NCBI GenBank assembly: GCA_900018345.1
Contig: FCNA01000109.1
Coordinates: 1 to 50,039 of the forward strand
DNA length: 50,039 nt
Reading direction: 5' to 3'
From: Clostridiales bacterium CHKCI006
GTDB taxonomy: Bacteria > Bacillota_I > Bacilli_A > Erysipelotrichales > Coprobacillaceae
Positions within the stretch are counted from its first letter, which is position 1. Every line of letters starts with the position of its first letter. The position numbers and the translations under genes are program-made. This document shows, piece by piece, positions 17,858 to 25,768 of this stretch. The notes beneath the pieces are model-generated. The model saw only the letters and a list, made by a program, of their open reading frames with translations, ran no database searches and was not told the DNA's origin.

Positions 17858-18829
17858 ATGCATTATTATGGAACGTTGGGACCGAGTGCCTGTGACCTGG
17901 ATACATTAAAAGCGCTGTTTGCGTCCGGCATGAGTGGCGTGCGTCTCAATTTATCCCATCGGGGATTAAATCAAAGTAAAGCCTGGATCGATATCCTGCA
18001 TGCCGCCAAAGCGGATTGTGAACTGTTGATCGATCTAAATGGTCCTGAACTGCGTTTAGGGGATTTAAAAGCGCCAATTGAACTAAAACCGGGTGAGCTT
18101 TACACTTTTCAGGATCTGCCGGATGTACTTTATCAAGGGGTTGAGGTCGGGGATCAGTTGCTGGTGGATGACGGTCGTCTGCTTTTTGAAGTGATTGGTC
18201 CTGGCCTGAAGACAAGGGTCTTACGGGCGGGAACATTACAAAGCCATAAGAGCGTTGCGGTTGTAGGCAAAAGCTTTCCAGTGCCGACATTGACCCAGGC
18301 CGATCTTGACAATATCGCTTTAATTCGCACTTATGGCGTGACCGCGGTCATGCTGCCCTTTGTCCGCAATAGCTCAGATATTCATCATTTAAGACAGGCG
18401 CTGGCAGCTGCCGGTGCCCAAGAGACGCGCATTTTAGCGAAGATTGAGAATCGTGAAGGCGTTTTACGTCTGCCTGAGTTCATTGAGGAAGTGGATGAGG
18501 TCGTGATTGCCCGTGGGGATCTCGGTCAGGCTTATCCGCTCTATGATCTGATCGGTGTCCAAAAGGATCTTGCGGTGCTTTGCCGTCAACATCAGAAACC
18601 ATTCATGGTTGTCACGCAGCTACTGCAGTCCATGATTGAAAATGAAGTACCGACCCGAGCGGAAGTCAGCGATATTTTTAATGCGGTCCTCGATGGCGCT
18701 TCCAGCCTGATGGTGACCGGTGAAATGGCGATCGGCAAACATCCTGTTGAGGTAATGGATTACTTAGTGAAAACAGCCCAGTCGGCTTTGGCCTGGAAAC
18801 AGAAACATGAAGCAGCTGATCATTTTTAA
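17858..18829 (+). CDS. Pyruvate kinase-like protein lacking the C-terminal domain
   Basis: 323 residues, against about 470-590 for genuine pyruvate kinase. The first part of the barrel is clear: GVRLNLSH (Arg29, Asn31, Ser33), IDLNGPELRLG (Asp59), AKIENREG (catalytic Lys195, Glu197), IARGDLG and VTQLLQSM. The allosteric C-terminal domain is absent. In the K+/phosphate site the usual DTKGPEIR has become DLNGPELR, so the Thr and Lys positions are changed. It may be a specialised or low-activity paralogue, and phosphoenolpyruvate chemistry is not assured. It begins 37 bases after degV and overlaps the next gene by 23 bases. Confidence 0.82.
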   Translation: MHYYGTLGPSACDLDTLKALFASGMSGVRLNLSHRGLNQSKAWIDILHAAKADCELLIDLNGPELRLGDLKAPIELKPGELYTFQDLPDVLYQGVEVGDQLLVDDGRLLFEVIGPGLKTRVLRAGTLQSHKSVAVVGKSFPVPTLTQADLDNIALIRTYGVTAVMLPFVRNSSDIHHLRQALAAAGAQETRILAKIENREGVLRLPEFIEEVDEVVIARGDLGQAYPLYDLIGVQKDLAVLCRQHQKPFMVVTQLLQSMIENEVPTRAEVSDIFNAVLDGASSLMVTGEMAIGKHPVEVMDYLVKTAQSALAWKQKHEAADHF

Positions 18830-19337
18830 CGGGACCATGGGGGTGGGCAAGACCACCCTGTCTCAGGCCTTAAAACAGGCGTTGCCGGCAGCTGTTTTTT
18901 TGGATGGTGACTGGTGCTGGGACAGTCATCCATTCATCGTCAATGCGCGTACCAAAGCCATGGTCATGGAAAATATTTCATTCTTATTAAACCAGTTTTT
19001 AGCACAGCCGGATTATCAGAATGTGGTCTTCTGTTGGGTCATTCCCAGTCAGGAGATCATGGATGATCTTCTTTCGCGCCTGCACCTCGAAGATGTCAAG
19101 CTTTTTTGCTTCAGCCTGATAGCAAGTGCATCAACACTTGAGTCCCATTTACAAAAGGATATTTCTAGTGGTAAACGCGAGGCGGATGTGATCAGCCGTT
19201 CACTGGCTTACCAGAAAAACTATCTCGACCAGCGAACGATCAAAATCAATGTGGACGGGAAAGATCCTGCTTTGCTTATTTCAGAAGTACAGATATATTT
19301 AGGAGGAAAGAACAATGTATCGACTGATAGCCAGTGA
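18807..19337 (+). CDS. P-loop kinase-like protein
   Basis: A 176-residue P-loop protein with Walker A GTMGVGKTT at residues 9-17 and FLDGDWCW after the second strand. This layout resembles small-molecule kinases of the shikimate/adenylylsulfate kinase type. No family-specific substrate motif is recognised. It starts 23 bases inside the pyruvate kinase-like gene, and its own end overlaps the HAD gene by 23 bases, so translation of all three is probably coupled. AGCAGCTGATCATT precedes nothing strong upstream of the ATG, which supports coupling rather than independent initiation. Confidence 0.75.
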   Translation: MKQLIIFNGTMGVGKTTLSQALKQALPAAVFLDGDWCWDSHPFIVNARTKAMVMENISFLLNQFLAQPDYQNVVFCWVIPSQEIMDDLLSRLHLEDVKLFCFSLIASASTLESHLQKDISSGKREADVISRSLAYQKNYLDQRTIKINVDGKDPALLISEVQIYLGGKNNVSTDSQ

Positions 19338-20145
19338 TTTAGATGAAACATTATTGAATGACGAGCACCAGATTTGTGAAGCCAATAGACAGGCGATCAA
19401 AGAAGCGACCGCGAGGGGCATCAAGTTTGTTCCGGCGACAGGACGGGGCTATACATCGATTACGAATGTGCTGGAGGCGTTGGATCTCAAAGATAAGGAA
19501 AATGAGTATGTGCTGTCTTTTAATGGCTGTGCTTTGACAGAGAATAAGGGAAACCGGCTATTGGCCTTTGAGGGCCTGGATTTTGATATAGCCAGACAGT
19601 TATTCGAATTTGGTTTGAACAGGGATGTCTGCATTCATGTTTATACGCTGGATGATGTTTATGTTTATCGTTTTAATGATGATGAACGTGAACGTTTCCA
19701 CCGTCAGGGAACGCATTATACAGAGTTAAGGGAACCTTCCATTGCACATCTGAAAGATGAGCCGATTGCAAAGGTCTTATATGAGAATCTGGATGTACCT
19801 TATCTGATGTCGTTGGCTGAAGAGATGCTGCCAATTACAGAAGGACGTCTTTGTGTGAGTTATTCTTCAAATCGCTATGTGGAGTTTAACCGCTTAGGTG
19901 TGGACAAAGGGACGGCTTTATTGAAACTGGCATCGCTTTTAGATATTGCGCCTGAAGAAACGATTGCAGTAGGCGATAATTTCAATGATCTGGCGATGCT
20001 TGAAAAAGCGGGACTTTCGGTCGCTGCCGGCAATGCCGTTCCTGAAGTGAAGGCGGTCTGCGATTATGTCTGTCAGGCGACACATAATGACGGTGTTCTG
20101 GCAGAAGTGATCGAACGTTTTGTCATGCCAAAAAAGGGTCTGTAA
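19315..20145 (+). CDS. Cof-type HAD family sugar-phosphate or flavin phosphatase
   Basis: A 276-residue member of the Cof subfamily (HAD IIB). The nucleophile motif ASDLDETLLND is at residues 6-16. The Ser/Thr motif is in SFNGCAL, the Lys motif in VDKGTALLKL, and the metal motif is VGDNFNDLAML. The large C2 cap lies between. Such enzymes dephosphorylate sugar phosphates, PLP or FMN, and the substrate cannot be read from sequence. TTAGGAGGAAAGAACA precedes the ATG. It is the last gene of the degV cluster. Confidence 0.93.
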   Translation: MYRLIASDLDETLLNDEHQICEANRQAIKEATARGIKFVPATGRGYTSITNVLEALDLKDKENEYVLSFNGCALTENKGNRLLAFEGLDFDIARQLFEFGLNRDVCIHVYTLDDVYVYRFNDDERERFHRQGTHYTELREPSIAHLKDEPIAKVLYENLDVPYLMSLAEEMLPITEGRLCVSYSSNRYVEFNRLGVDKGTALLKLASLLDIAPEETIAVGDNFNDLAMLEKAGLSVAAGNAVPEVKAVCDYVCQATHNDGVLAEVIERFVMPKKGL

Positions 20146-20161
20146 CACAATCCGCTTGAAG

Positions 20162-20191
20162 AGAAGCTGATTTTGATCAGCTTCTTTTTTA
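20162..20191 (+). terminator. Intrinsic terminator of the degV cluster
   Basis: AGAAGCTGA (20162-20170) and TCAGCTTCT (20177-20185) are perfect 9-base arms with a 6-base loop, then TTTTTT. Confidence 0.9.
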
Positions 20192-20279
20192 TGTTGTCTT
20201 TCTGATAAAAAACACTTGCGTAAGCTGGCTGTTTGATGATTGATTTGGATGGCCGCCCATGTTTCTTTTGATATAAAAA

Positions 20280-21060
20280 ATCTCGCCTTCATAGACACAG
20301 GGTTAATTTGTGTGTCCACTTTAGCGGGATCATCTCTTTTTAATATCTCAAACTTCATTGACTCATGTCCTGTTGTCTTTCAAAATGCCGGGGATCAAGA
20401 TCTTATAGATAAGAGACTCAGGAGCATGGTTTCTCTAACCTGTCCCCTCCTGTTTTTTGCCCATTCGACCAGAAGCTCTGCAGAGGCATCGGTATAGAAG
20501 GCCGCTAAGTATTTTTTGAACTGTGCATCCAAAGTAATCTGTAGCGCTTCTCTCGAATGTATGCTCAAATCCAACTTTTTTGACCGCTTCAGCGTAGGGT
20601 CCACTTTAAAAGAGCGTAGATATCCTGGCAATGGTCCTAAACGGTTTCTCTGCTTATCTTGCAAGCAGTACACAGTTCACTAATGGTATCCTGGAAAGCT
20701 TCTTGTGTTCCATCCTCTTTTTTTCGGTGCATAGGTAAGTGCCTGTCTGGTCCTAAGACATCATTTCGCATTGGTCATGGTTCTTTTCTTGTCACATATC
20801 TTCAAATTGATTATACATTTGTTCGGCATCTTCTTTACCCAATCCACAGCTTTTGCTTCATATCTCCCATCTGCTTATGCCTTGACCGTTTTGATCCACG
20901 CCAAATGCGCTATATTAAAGTACATAATCATAGAAAGGAGCGGATCTGATGTGAAGTTGTAAGTATGAGGACATGCTGTCAATGACAGCAAGGGAACCAT
21001 GTTTATCATCGTGGATCTCAGTGCCATTGACAGAAAACGGAAGACAAGAGTGTTTTGCTG
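20280..21060 (-). pseudogene. Decayed coding fragments on the minus strand
   Basis: About 930 bases between the HAD gene and the Nudix-GNAT gene hold no intact gene. The minus strand contains several open fragments in different frames. One covers about 21059-20917 (including NGTEIHDDKHGSLAVIDSM), one runs at about 20673-20395 (ending in TDASAELLVEWAKNRRG), and another starts near 20358. Frame jumps and stops separate them, as expected of an inactivated gene. The fragments look protein-like, possibly from a transposase or phage gene, but I cannot name a family. No flanking inverted repeats were found. Confidence 0.35.
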
Positions 21061-21079
21061 CTGGCGGATCTCTTTACCT

Positions 21080-22111
21080 TTATTTTTTGAAATGGGCCTG
21101 ATCTAAGACATAATCGACGAGTGTGTAAGTATGCCCAAGTTCATCTTGGAAAGCATTCGGCCGACTTCCAACCATCTGGAAGCCCAGTTTTGTATAGACA
21201 TGTCTGGCGCGCTCGTTGTCGGCGGAAGTATCTAGGATGATTTTTTGGTAGCTTTGGAACAGGTAAGTACAGAACATTTTCAACAGGCGTGTCCCATAAC
21301 CATGATTCTGATGGATGGGATCGACGATCTTGATCCCAATCTCAACAGTTTCTGGATCGACTTCACGATAGCTCATCTCACCAATCGGGATGTAGCCGGC
21401 TAAGATGATACAGCGTGTTGAAGGTCCTTTGAGTCCGTCTTTGACTTCTTGAATAGTGGTATGGATACCGTTGGGAAAACCGGCATGGGCCATGATGCGA
21501 CCATCATTCCACCACTCACAGAGCATAGGAGCATCATAGGGACGGGCTTTGCGAATACAAAGTTCATTTTCACAAGCCAATATGTGCAGCTGAAGTAAGG
21601 CCCGTTTGATGATGGACAGATCATGTCCGCATAGATCCTTGGCAGGCACAGTATCGCCGTTTTCATCCACATACTCTCCGGCTAAGAAAGCATCCATATC
21701 CACGCCGACGATGCGTTGAACTTCTTCACCGAGTTCAAAGCGGGGTTGTTTCAAGTCCGTCATGAAAACATAGGCTATTTCACGATCCAAAGAAAAATTT
21801 TCAATACATGTGCCTAGAAACTGCAGATCTTCAGGTCTTAAGCATAACCCGATTTCTTCTCTGGCTTCGCGCAGGATCGTTTGAACGGGCGTTTCATAGG
21901 GATCCATGTGACCGGCACAGGAGATATCATAATCGTTAGGATGGCTTTCTTTCTGACTGGAGCGCTGCTGCAGATAGACGATGCTGCGGCTCGAGTCGAT
22001 GACCCAGAGATGGCAAACGGCATGAAGAGCCCCTGTTCGGTGGGCCTCATTGCGAGACAGGATGCCTGCTTTTTGCAGATCATCCCGGTAAATATCTAAC
22101 ATTTCCTGCAT
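21080..22111 (-). CDS. Nudix hydrolase-GNAT acetyltransferase fusion
   Basis: A 343-residue two-domain protein. The N-terminal part (about 1-170) is a Nudix domain of the isopentenyl-diphosphate-isomerase-like type. It has YLQQRSSQKESHPNDYDIS and a complete Nudix box GHMDPYE...REAREEIGL. The C-terminal part (about 180-335) is a GNAT N-acetyltransferase with the acetyl-CoA-binding region NHGYGTRLLKMF and the NERARHVYTKLGF motif. The joint function is unknown. The ATG at 22111 is chosen because AGAGGTGATTAC precedes it, 48 bases inside the longest frame. It stands alone, with decayed DNA downstream. Confidence 0.88.
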   Translation of the reverse strand: MQEMLDIYRDDLQKAGILSRNEAHRTGALHAVCHLWVIDSSRSIVYLQQRSSQKESHPNDYDISCAGHMDPYETPVQTILREAREEIGLCLRPEDLQFLGTCIENFSLDREIAYVFMTDLKQPRFELGEEVQRIVGVDMDAFLAGEYVDENGDTVPAKDLCGHDLSIIKRALLQLHILACENELCIRKARPYDAPMLCEWWNDGRIMAHAGFPNGIHTTIQEVKDGLKGPSTRCIILAGYIPIGEMSYREVDPETVEIGIKIVDPIHQNHGYGTRLLKMFCTYLFQSYQKIILDTSADNERARHVYTKLGFQMVGSRPNAFQDELGHTYTLVDYVLDQAHFKK

Positions 22112-22197
22112 GTAATCACCTCTTTCCATCATCATAACAGGGTTAGGTCCGGGTTGCAAGAATTTATGGTTTCGTGCTATGCAATAGCAGTTAACTA

Positions 22198-22206
22198 TGT
22201 TAAAAT
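22198..22206 (+). promoter_or_regulatory. Extended -10 of the tsaC-atp gene chain
   Basis: TGTTAAAAT matches an extended -10 element, 23 bases before the tsaC start codon. The -35 is weak. This is the only clear promoter signal I see ahead of the 12-gene chain. Confidence 0.4.
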
Positions 22207-22229
22207 GTTATTTGTAGGAGGTTAATCGT

Positions 22230-22838
22230 ATGTTAACAAAACGTGTATCTGCCAACAGTCTTGAAGAGCTGGCGGAAGCTTTAAAGCGAGATGAAGTGAT
22301 TGCTTTCCCGACTGAAACGGTATACGGTCTAGGCGTGATCTATGATTCAGTAAAGGCACGTGAGGCTTTGATACGCGCCAAGCAAAGGCCGGAAAATAAG
22401 CCTTTTACGCTGATGATCGCTAATCGGCAGGACATTGATGATTTTGCCTATGTTTATCATGCGCATCGTTGCCTGATCGAACATTTCATGCCTGGTCCAG
22501 TCACGTTTATTTTTAAACGGTTGGAATCGGTCGATCCCATGATTACCAATGGTTTTGATACGATTGGCATCCGCTTGCCGGATGATGCGTTTGTATGCTC
22601 ATTAATTCGAAAAGTTGGCAAGCCGCTTTTGGTTCCCAGCGCCAATGTCTCAGGTCGCCCGGCCTGTTTAAACAGTGAAGAGGTCATGCGCGAACTGGGT
22701 GGACGGATCAGTTATGTGGTCGAAGGTCAGTGTGGATCTGGTCAGGCGAGTACGATCGTGGATCTGACGCAGCCTGAACCTCGTATCATCCGTCAAGGTA
22801 AGATTACATTAGAAGAAATAAAGGAGGTCATGTCATGA
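22230..22838 (+). CDS. tsaC: L-threonylcarbamoyladenylate synthase
   Basis: A 202-residue protein of the Sua5/YciO/YrdC family. It makes threonylcarbamoyl-AMP from threonine, bicarbonate and ATP for the t6A modification of tRNAs that read ANN codons. IAFPTETVYGLG, the KQRPENKPFTLMI block, the MPGPVTFIFK motif and SANVSGRPA are visible. The length fits the short TsaC form without the extra Sua5 domain. TAGGAGGTTAATCGT precedes the ATG. Its end overlaps rpiB by 4 bases. In Bacillus the equivalent ywlC also lies upstream of rpiB and upp. Confidence 0.95.
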   Translation: MLTKRVSANSLEELAEALKRDEVIAFPTETVYGLGVIYDSVKAREALIRAKQRPENKPFTLMIANRQDIDDFAYVYHAHRCLIEHFMPGPVTFIFKRLESVDPMITNGFDTIGIRLPDDAFVCSLIRKVGKPLLVPSANVSGRPACLNSEEVMRELGGRISYVVEGQCGSGQASTIVDLTQPEPRIIRQGKITLEEIKEVMS

Positions 22839-23278
22839 AGGTAGCAATGGCATGTGACCATGGTGGTCTGGAGCTTAAGAATATCTTAAAAGCTGAACTG
22901 GAAAACATGGGTCACGAAGTAGTGGATTTTGGAACTTACACAAGCGATAGTGTGGATTATCCGGATTATGCCAGCAAGGCCGCTTTGGCGGTGGCAAAGC
23001 AGGAATGTGAAAAAGGCGTTGTCGTTTGTGGAACAGGGATTGGTGTCAGCATGGTCTGCAATAAGGTTCATGGTGTCCGCTGTGCGCTGTGTCACGATGT
23101 ATTCAGTGCGAAAGCGACGCGTGCGCATAATGATGCCAACATGTTAGCGATGGGACAGCGCGTGATCGGCCCTGGCCTTGCGCTGGAGATTTTGCATGCT
23201 TTCTTTGAGAGCAGCTACGAAGGCGGTCGTCATGACGCACGTATTGCGAAAATGATGGCCTTGGAGAATGAACAATGA
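22835..23278 (+). CDS. rpiB: Ribose-5-phosphate isomerase B
   Basis: A 147-residue RpiB/LacAB family enzyme that interconverts ribose 5-phosphate and ribulose 5-phosphate. The CDHGG motif near residue 8, the catalytic cysteine in VVCGTGIGVSM and the HDVFSAKATRAHNDANML block are intact. The length is normal. AAAGGAGGTCATGTC provides the ribosome site. The start overlaps tsaC by 4 bases and the end overlaps upp by 4 bases (ATGA in both cases). Confidence 0.95.
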   Translation: MKVAMACDHGGLELKNILKAELENMGHEVVDFGTYTSDSVDYPDYASKAALAVAKQECEKGVVVCGTGIGVSMVCNKVHGVRCALCHDVFSAKATRAHNDANMLAMGQRVIGPGLALEILHAFFESSYEGGRHDARIAKMMALENEQ

Positions 23279-23928
23279 GCCTGCATGTCCTGGATCATCC
23301 CCTGATCCATGAAAATCTGGCTATCATTCGTGATAAGCATACGACTGCCGGCAGTTTTAGAAGCGCTGTCGATACTTTAACTGGACTGATGGCTTATCCT
23401 CTCACAGAGCAATTGCCGGAAACTCAAACGACTGTTTTGACACCGCTGATGGAAGCCAAGGTTGCTAGGATCGCTTCTCCGATCGTTCTGGTTCCCATCT
23501 TGCGCGCAGGCTTAGGGATGCTTGCCGGCATGCAGCAGATGATCCCGGAAGCAGCGGTGGGTGTATTGGGGATGGCACGCAATGAAAAGACACTCATGCC
23601 TGAAGTGTACTATGCAAAGTTCCCTGACAAGTTATCTGAAGCTGAGGTCATTGTGCTGGATCCTATGCTGGCCACAGGCGGCAGTGCAGCTGAGGCACTC
23701 ACGGAACTCAAGGCCATGGGGGCAAAACATTTACGGATGGCTTGTCTGGTGGCTGCCCCGGAAGGTGTCAGCAAGCTGACACTGGAGCATCCGGATGTGG
23801 ATATCTATACTTGCGCACTTGATAGCGGCTTGAATGCACAAGGATATATTCTGCCTGGTTTAGGCGATGCAGGGGATCGTTTGTTTGGGACAGAAGTTGT
23901 TTTACAGGATGAACAGCATGCCAAATAG
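23275..23928 (+). CDS. upp: Uracil phosphoribosyltransferase
   Basis: A 217-residue salvage enzyme that makes UMP from uracil and PRPP. The PRPP-binding motif VLDPMLATGGSA and the uracil-binding C-terminal block YILPGLGDAGDRLFGT are both present. VPILRAGLGM is the conserved flexible loop region. The start overlaps rpiB. atpI follows after 19 bases. upp directly before the atp operon is a recurrent Bacillota arrangement; here glyA, which usually lies between rpiB and upp in Bacillus, is missing. Confidence 0.97.
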   Translation: MSLHVLDHPLIHENLAIIRDKHTTAGSFRSAVDTLTGLMAYPLTEQLPETQTTVLTPLMEAKVARIASPIVLVPILRAGLGMLAGMQQMIPEAAVGVLGMARNEKTLMPEVYYAKFPDKLSEAEVIVLDPMLATGGSAAEALTELKAMGAKHLRMACLVAAPEGVSKLTLEHPDVDIYTCALDSGLNAQGYILPGLGDAGDRLFGTEVVLQDEQHAK

Positions 23929-23947
23929 TGCTTTTCACAGATGAGAT

Positions 23948-24316
23948 ATGAATGAAAAAAGTGTGATTCGTCAATCCTTTGTAGTGTTTGTCCTGATAGC
24001 CGTGATCCTGCTTTTTGTCGGAGTTCTTTTTGGCAGCTGGAATTGGCTGACAGGACTGGTTCTGGGTTATTTGCTGTCGTTAGTCAATTTTGGACTCGTC
24101 ATGAAGATATGCGAGCATATCTTAGCATTATCCAGTTCCGTTTTATTAGTGATCATCATGAATGTGGCAAAATTATTGATTTATGCATTTGGCTTTCTCT
24201 TAGCCTGTCTGACGCCCTGGTTTCATCTAGGCGGCGTATTCATCGGCTATTTGATTTTGAAGCTAGCGATCTATATCGCAGGATATAGATATAAGGGAGG
24301 TGAGAAAATTGGTTAA
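23948..24316 (+). CDS. atpI: ATP synthase protein I
   Basis: A 122-residue membrane protein with four predicted helices (about 12-33, 37-52, 66-90 and 95-112). AtpI proteins sit at the head of atp operons and assist c-ring assembly or Mg2+ supply. They vary strongly in sequence, so the call rests on size, topology and position. Its end overlaps the region in which the atpB ribosome site GGGAGG lies. Confidence 0.85.
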   Translation: MNEKSVIRQSFVVFVLIAVILLFVGVLFGSWNWLTGLVLGYLLSLVNFGLVMKICEHILALSSSVLLVIIMNVAKLLIYAFGFLLACLTPWFHLGGVFIGYLILKLAIYIAGYRYKGGEKIG

Positions 24317-24998
24317 GGCGCTTTCCCTCGAGACGGTTCATATCGTTATTCAAAAAGAGCTTATCTTTTCACTCATTATCATGGGTTGTTTATCTCTAAG
24401 CTTTATTTACATCGGGTTGAAGTTTAAAAAGGCGGATCCACTTCAGAAGCCTAAAGGGATTTTGCTGGTGGTGGAAACGTTAGTTGACATGGTGGGGAAG
24501 TACATGCATTCCATTATGCCTAGTCAATTTGAAAAAAACTATTATCCTTATTTTGCCATGATGTTTGTCTATCTGGTTTTCTCAAATGTAAGCGGTCTGC
24601 TTGGTTTTGAGGCACCGACGTCAAATTATTCGATTACTTTGTCGATCACTTTGATTACTTTTACATTGATTCAGTTCAATGCCATTCGAACCAAAGGCGG
24701 ACTGACCTATCTTAAAGATCTTGTCTGGCCGCCAACGAATATTTTGGGAACGATTGCTCCATTGATTTCTTTATCCATGCGTTTATTTGGAAATATTCTA
24801 AGCGGCAGCATACTGATGAGTCTTGTTTATGCCTTTACAGGTTATTTATCAAGTTTTGTCATGTCGTTTAACTTTTTGGGACCAGTTATTGCCCCAATCC
24901 TGCATGTCTATTTCGATGTGTTTGCCGGGTGCATCCAAACATTGGTCTTTATTACCTTATCAAGTATTCTGATTGCCCTTGAGGCAGATACAGATTAG
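24309..24998 (+). CDS. atpB: ATP synthase Fo subunit a
   Basis: A 229-residue integral membrane subunit that forms the ion half-channels beside the c ring. The essential arginine is Arg158 in SLSMRLFGNILSG, and the flanking PLISLSMRLFGN helix is conserved. About five or six membrane helices are visible. The start is taken as TTG at 24309 because AAGGGAGG ends at 24300. An in-frame GTG at 24300 overlaps that site and could not use it. The gene overlaps the end of atpI. Confidence 0.95.
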   Translation: MVKALSLETVHIVIQKELIFSLIIMGCLSLSFIYIGLKFKKADPLQKPKGILLVVETLVDMVGKYMHSIMPSQFEKNYYPYFAMMFVYLVFSNVSGLLGFEAPTSNYSITLSITLITFTLIQFNAIRTKGGLTYLKDLVWPPTNILGTIAPLISLSMRLFGNILSGSILMSLVYAFTGYLSSFVMSFNFLGPVIAPILHVYFDVFAGCIQTLVFITLSSILIALEADTD

Positions 24999-25012
24999 AA
25001 GGAGGAACAAAA

Positions 25013-25243
25013 ATGATTACAGATTATGGTTTAATTGCAATTGCGGCAGGGATTGCCGTATGTGCCGGTTTAGGTACAGGTATTGGTGAAGGGATCGCAG
25101 CCAGCAAGGCAGTTGAAGCAGTCGGAAAGAATCCGGAAGCTGAAGGCAAGATCCGTACCATGATGATCTTAGGTATTGCATTGACCGAAACCGTGGCAAT
25201 CTACGGGTTATTGATTGCGTTTATCTTATTATTTGTTTATTAA
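25013..25243 (+). CDS. atpE: ATP synthase Fo subunit c
   Basis: A 76-residue hairpin of two membrane helices that builds the rotor ring. The ion-binding carboxylate is Glu59 in ALTETVAIYG. The polar loop GKNPEAEGK is normal. Helix 1 carries GIGEG, with Glu26 where H+ types have a small or neutral residue and classical Na+ types have Gln. Thr60 and Tyr64 match the Ser66 and Tyr70 positions of Na+-binding rings. Val61 replaces the usual Thr67. The pattern suggests Na+ coupling by two carboxylates, but this is inference. AGAAGGAGGAACAAAA precedes the ATG. Confidence 0.97.
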   Translation: MITDYGLIAIAAGIAVCAGLGTGIGEGIAASKAVEAVGKNPEAEGKIRTMMILGIALTETVAIYGLLIAFILLFVY

Positions 25244-25264
25244 GTCGAAAAGGAGGAATAACAG

Positions 25265-25768
25265 ATGGATATAGATGTTGCATCGAAATTATTCCCGAAT
25301 CTAACAACCATGATCGTTCAGCTTTTGTCAACGGGTGTCATGTTTTTCTGTTTTAAACGTTTTCTTTGGAAATATGTACAGGCTTATCTTGGTAAGCGTG
25401 CAGATTTTATAGAAGGCAATATGCAGGAAGCTAAGGCCATGAATGACAAAGCCAAGGCGATGCTTTTAGAAAGCGAAGAAAAGGCCCGTCAGTCTGCTTT
25501 GGAGTATCAGCAGATCCTGGCTTCAGCTAAGGAGGATGCGCAAAAGCAGCAGGAAGCGATGCTTGCTAAGGCTAGAGAGCAAGCCGCGTTAAAGATGGCG
25601 CAGGCAGATCAGGAAATTGAAGCCGAAAGGGCACAGGCTCGTCAGGAGATGCGTGAAGAGATGGTGGATATTGCTCTTGAGGTTGCCAGCCGTTTAATGG
25701 CAACAGAAATGACAAGCGAAGAAAATAAAAAGATGGCCGAAGGCTTCATTGATCAGGTTGTGAACTAA
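25265..25768 (+). CDS. atpF: ATP synthase Fo subunit b
   Basis: A 167-residue peripheral stalk subunit. One N-terminal membrane helix (about 14-32) is followed by a long charged coiled coil rich in Ala, Glu, Gln and Lys. The conserved RAxFI-like element KRADFIEGNMQEAKAMNDKA marks the start of the stalk. It links the membrane sector to the F1 head through the delta subunit. GAAAAGGAGGAATAACAG provides the ribosome site. Its stop codon shares one base with the atpH start. Confidence 0.96.
   Translation: MDIDVASKLFPNLTTMIVQLLSTGVMFFCFKRFLWKYVQAYLGKRADFIEGNMQEAKAMNDKAKAMLLESEEKARQSALEYQQILASAKEDAQKQQEAMLAKAREQAALKMAQADQEIEAERAQARQEMREEMVDIALEVASRLMATEMTSEENKKMAEGFIDQVVN

Noticed and set aside
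20659-20949. 96-codon plus-strand open frame in the decayed region
   Set aside because: Composition (many Phe, Cys, Ser, His) looks like an antisense reading; the minus strand gives the more protein-like fragments.
24300-24308. GTG start for atpB at 24300
   Set aside because: It overlaps the ribosome site GGGAGG itself; TTG at 24309 has proper spacing.
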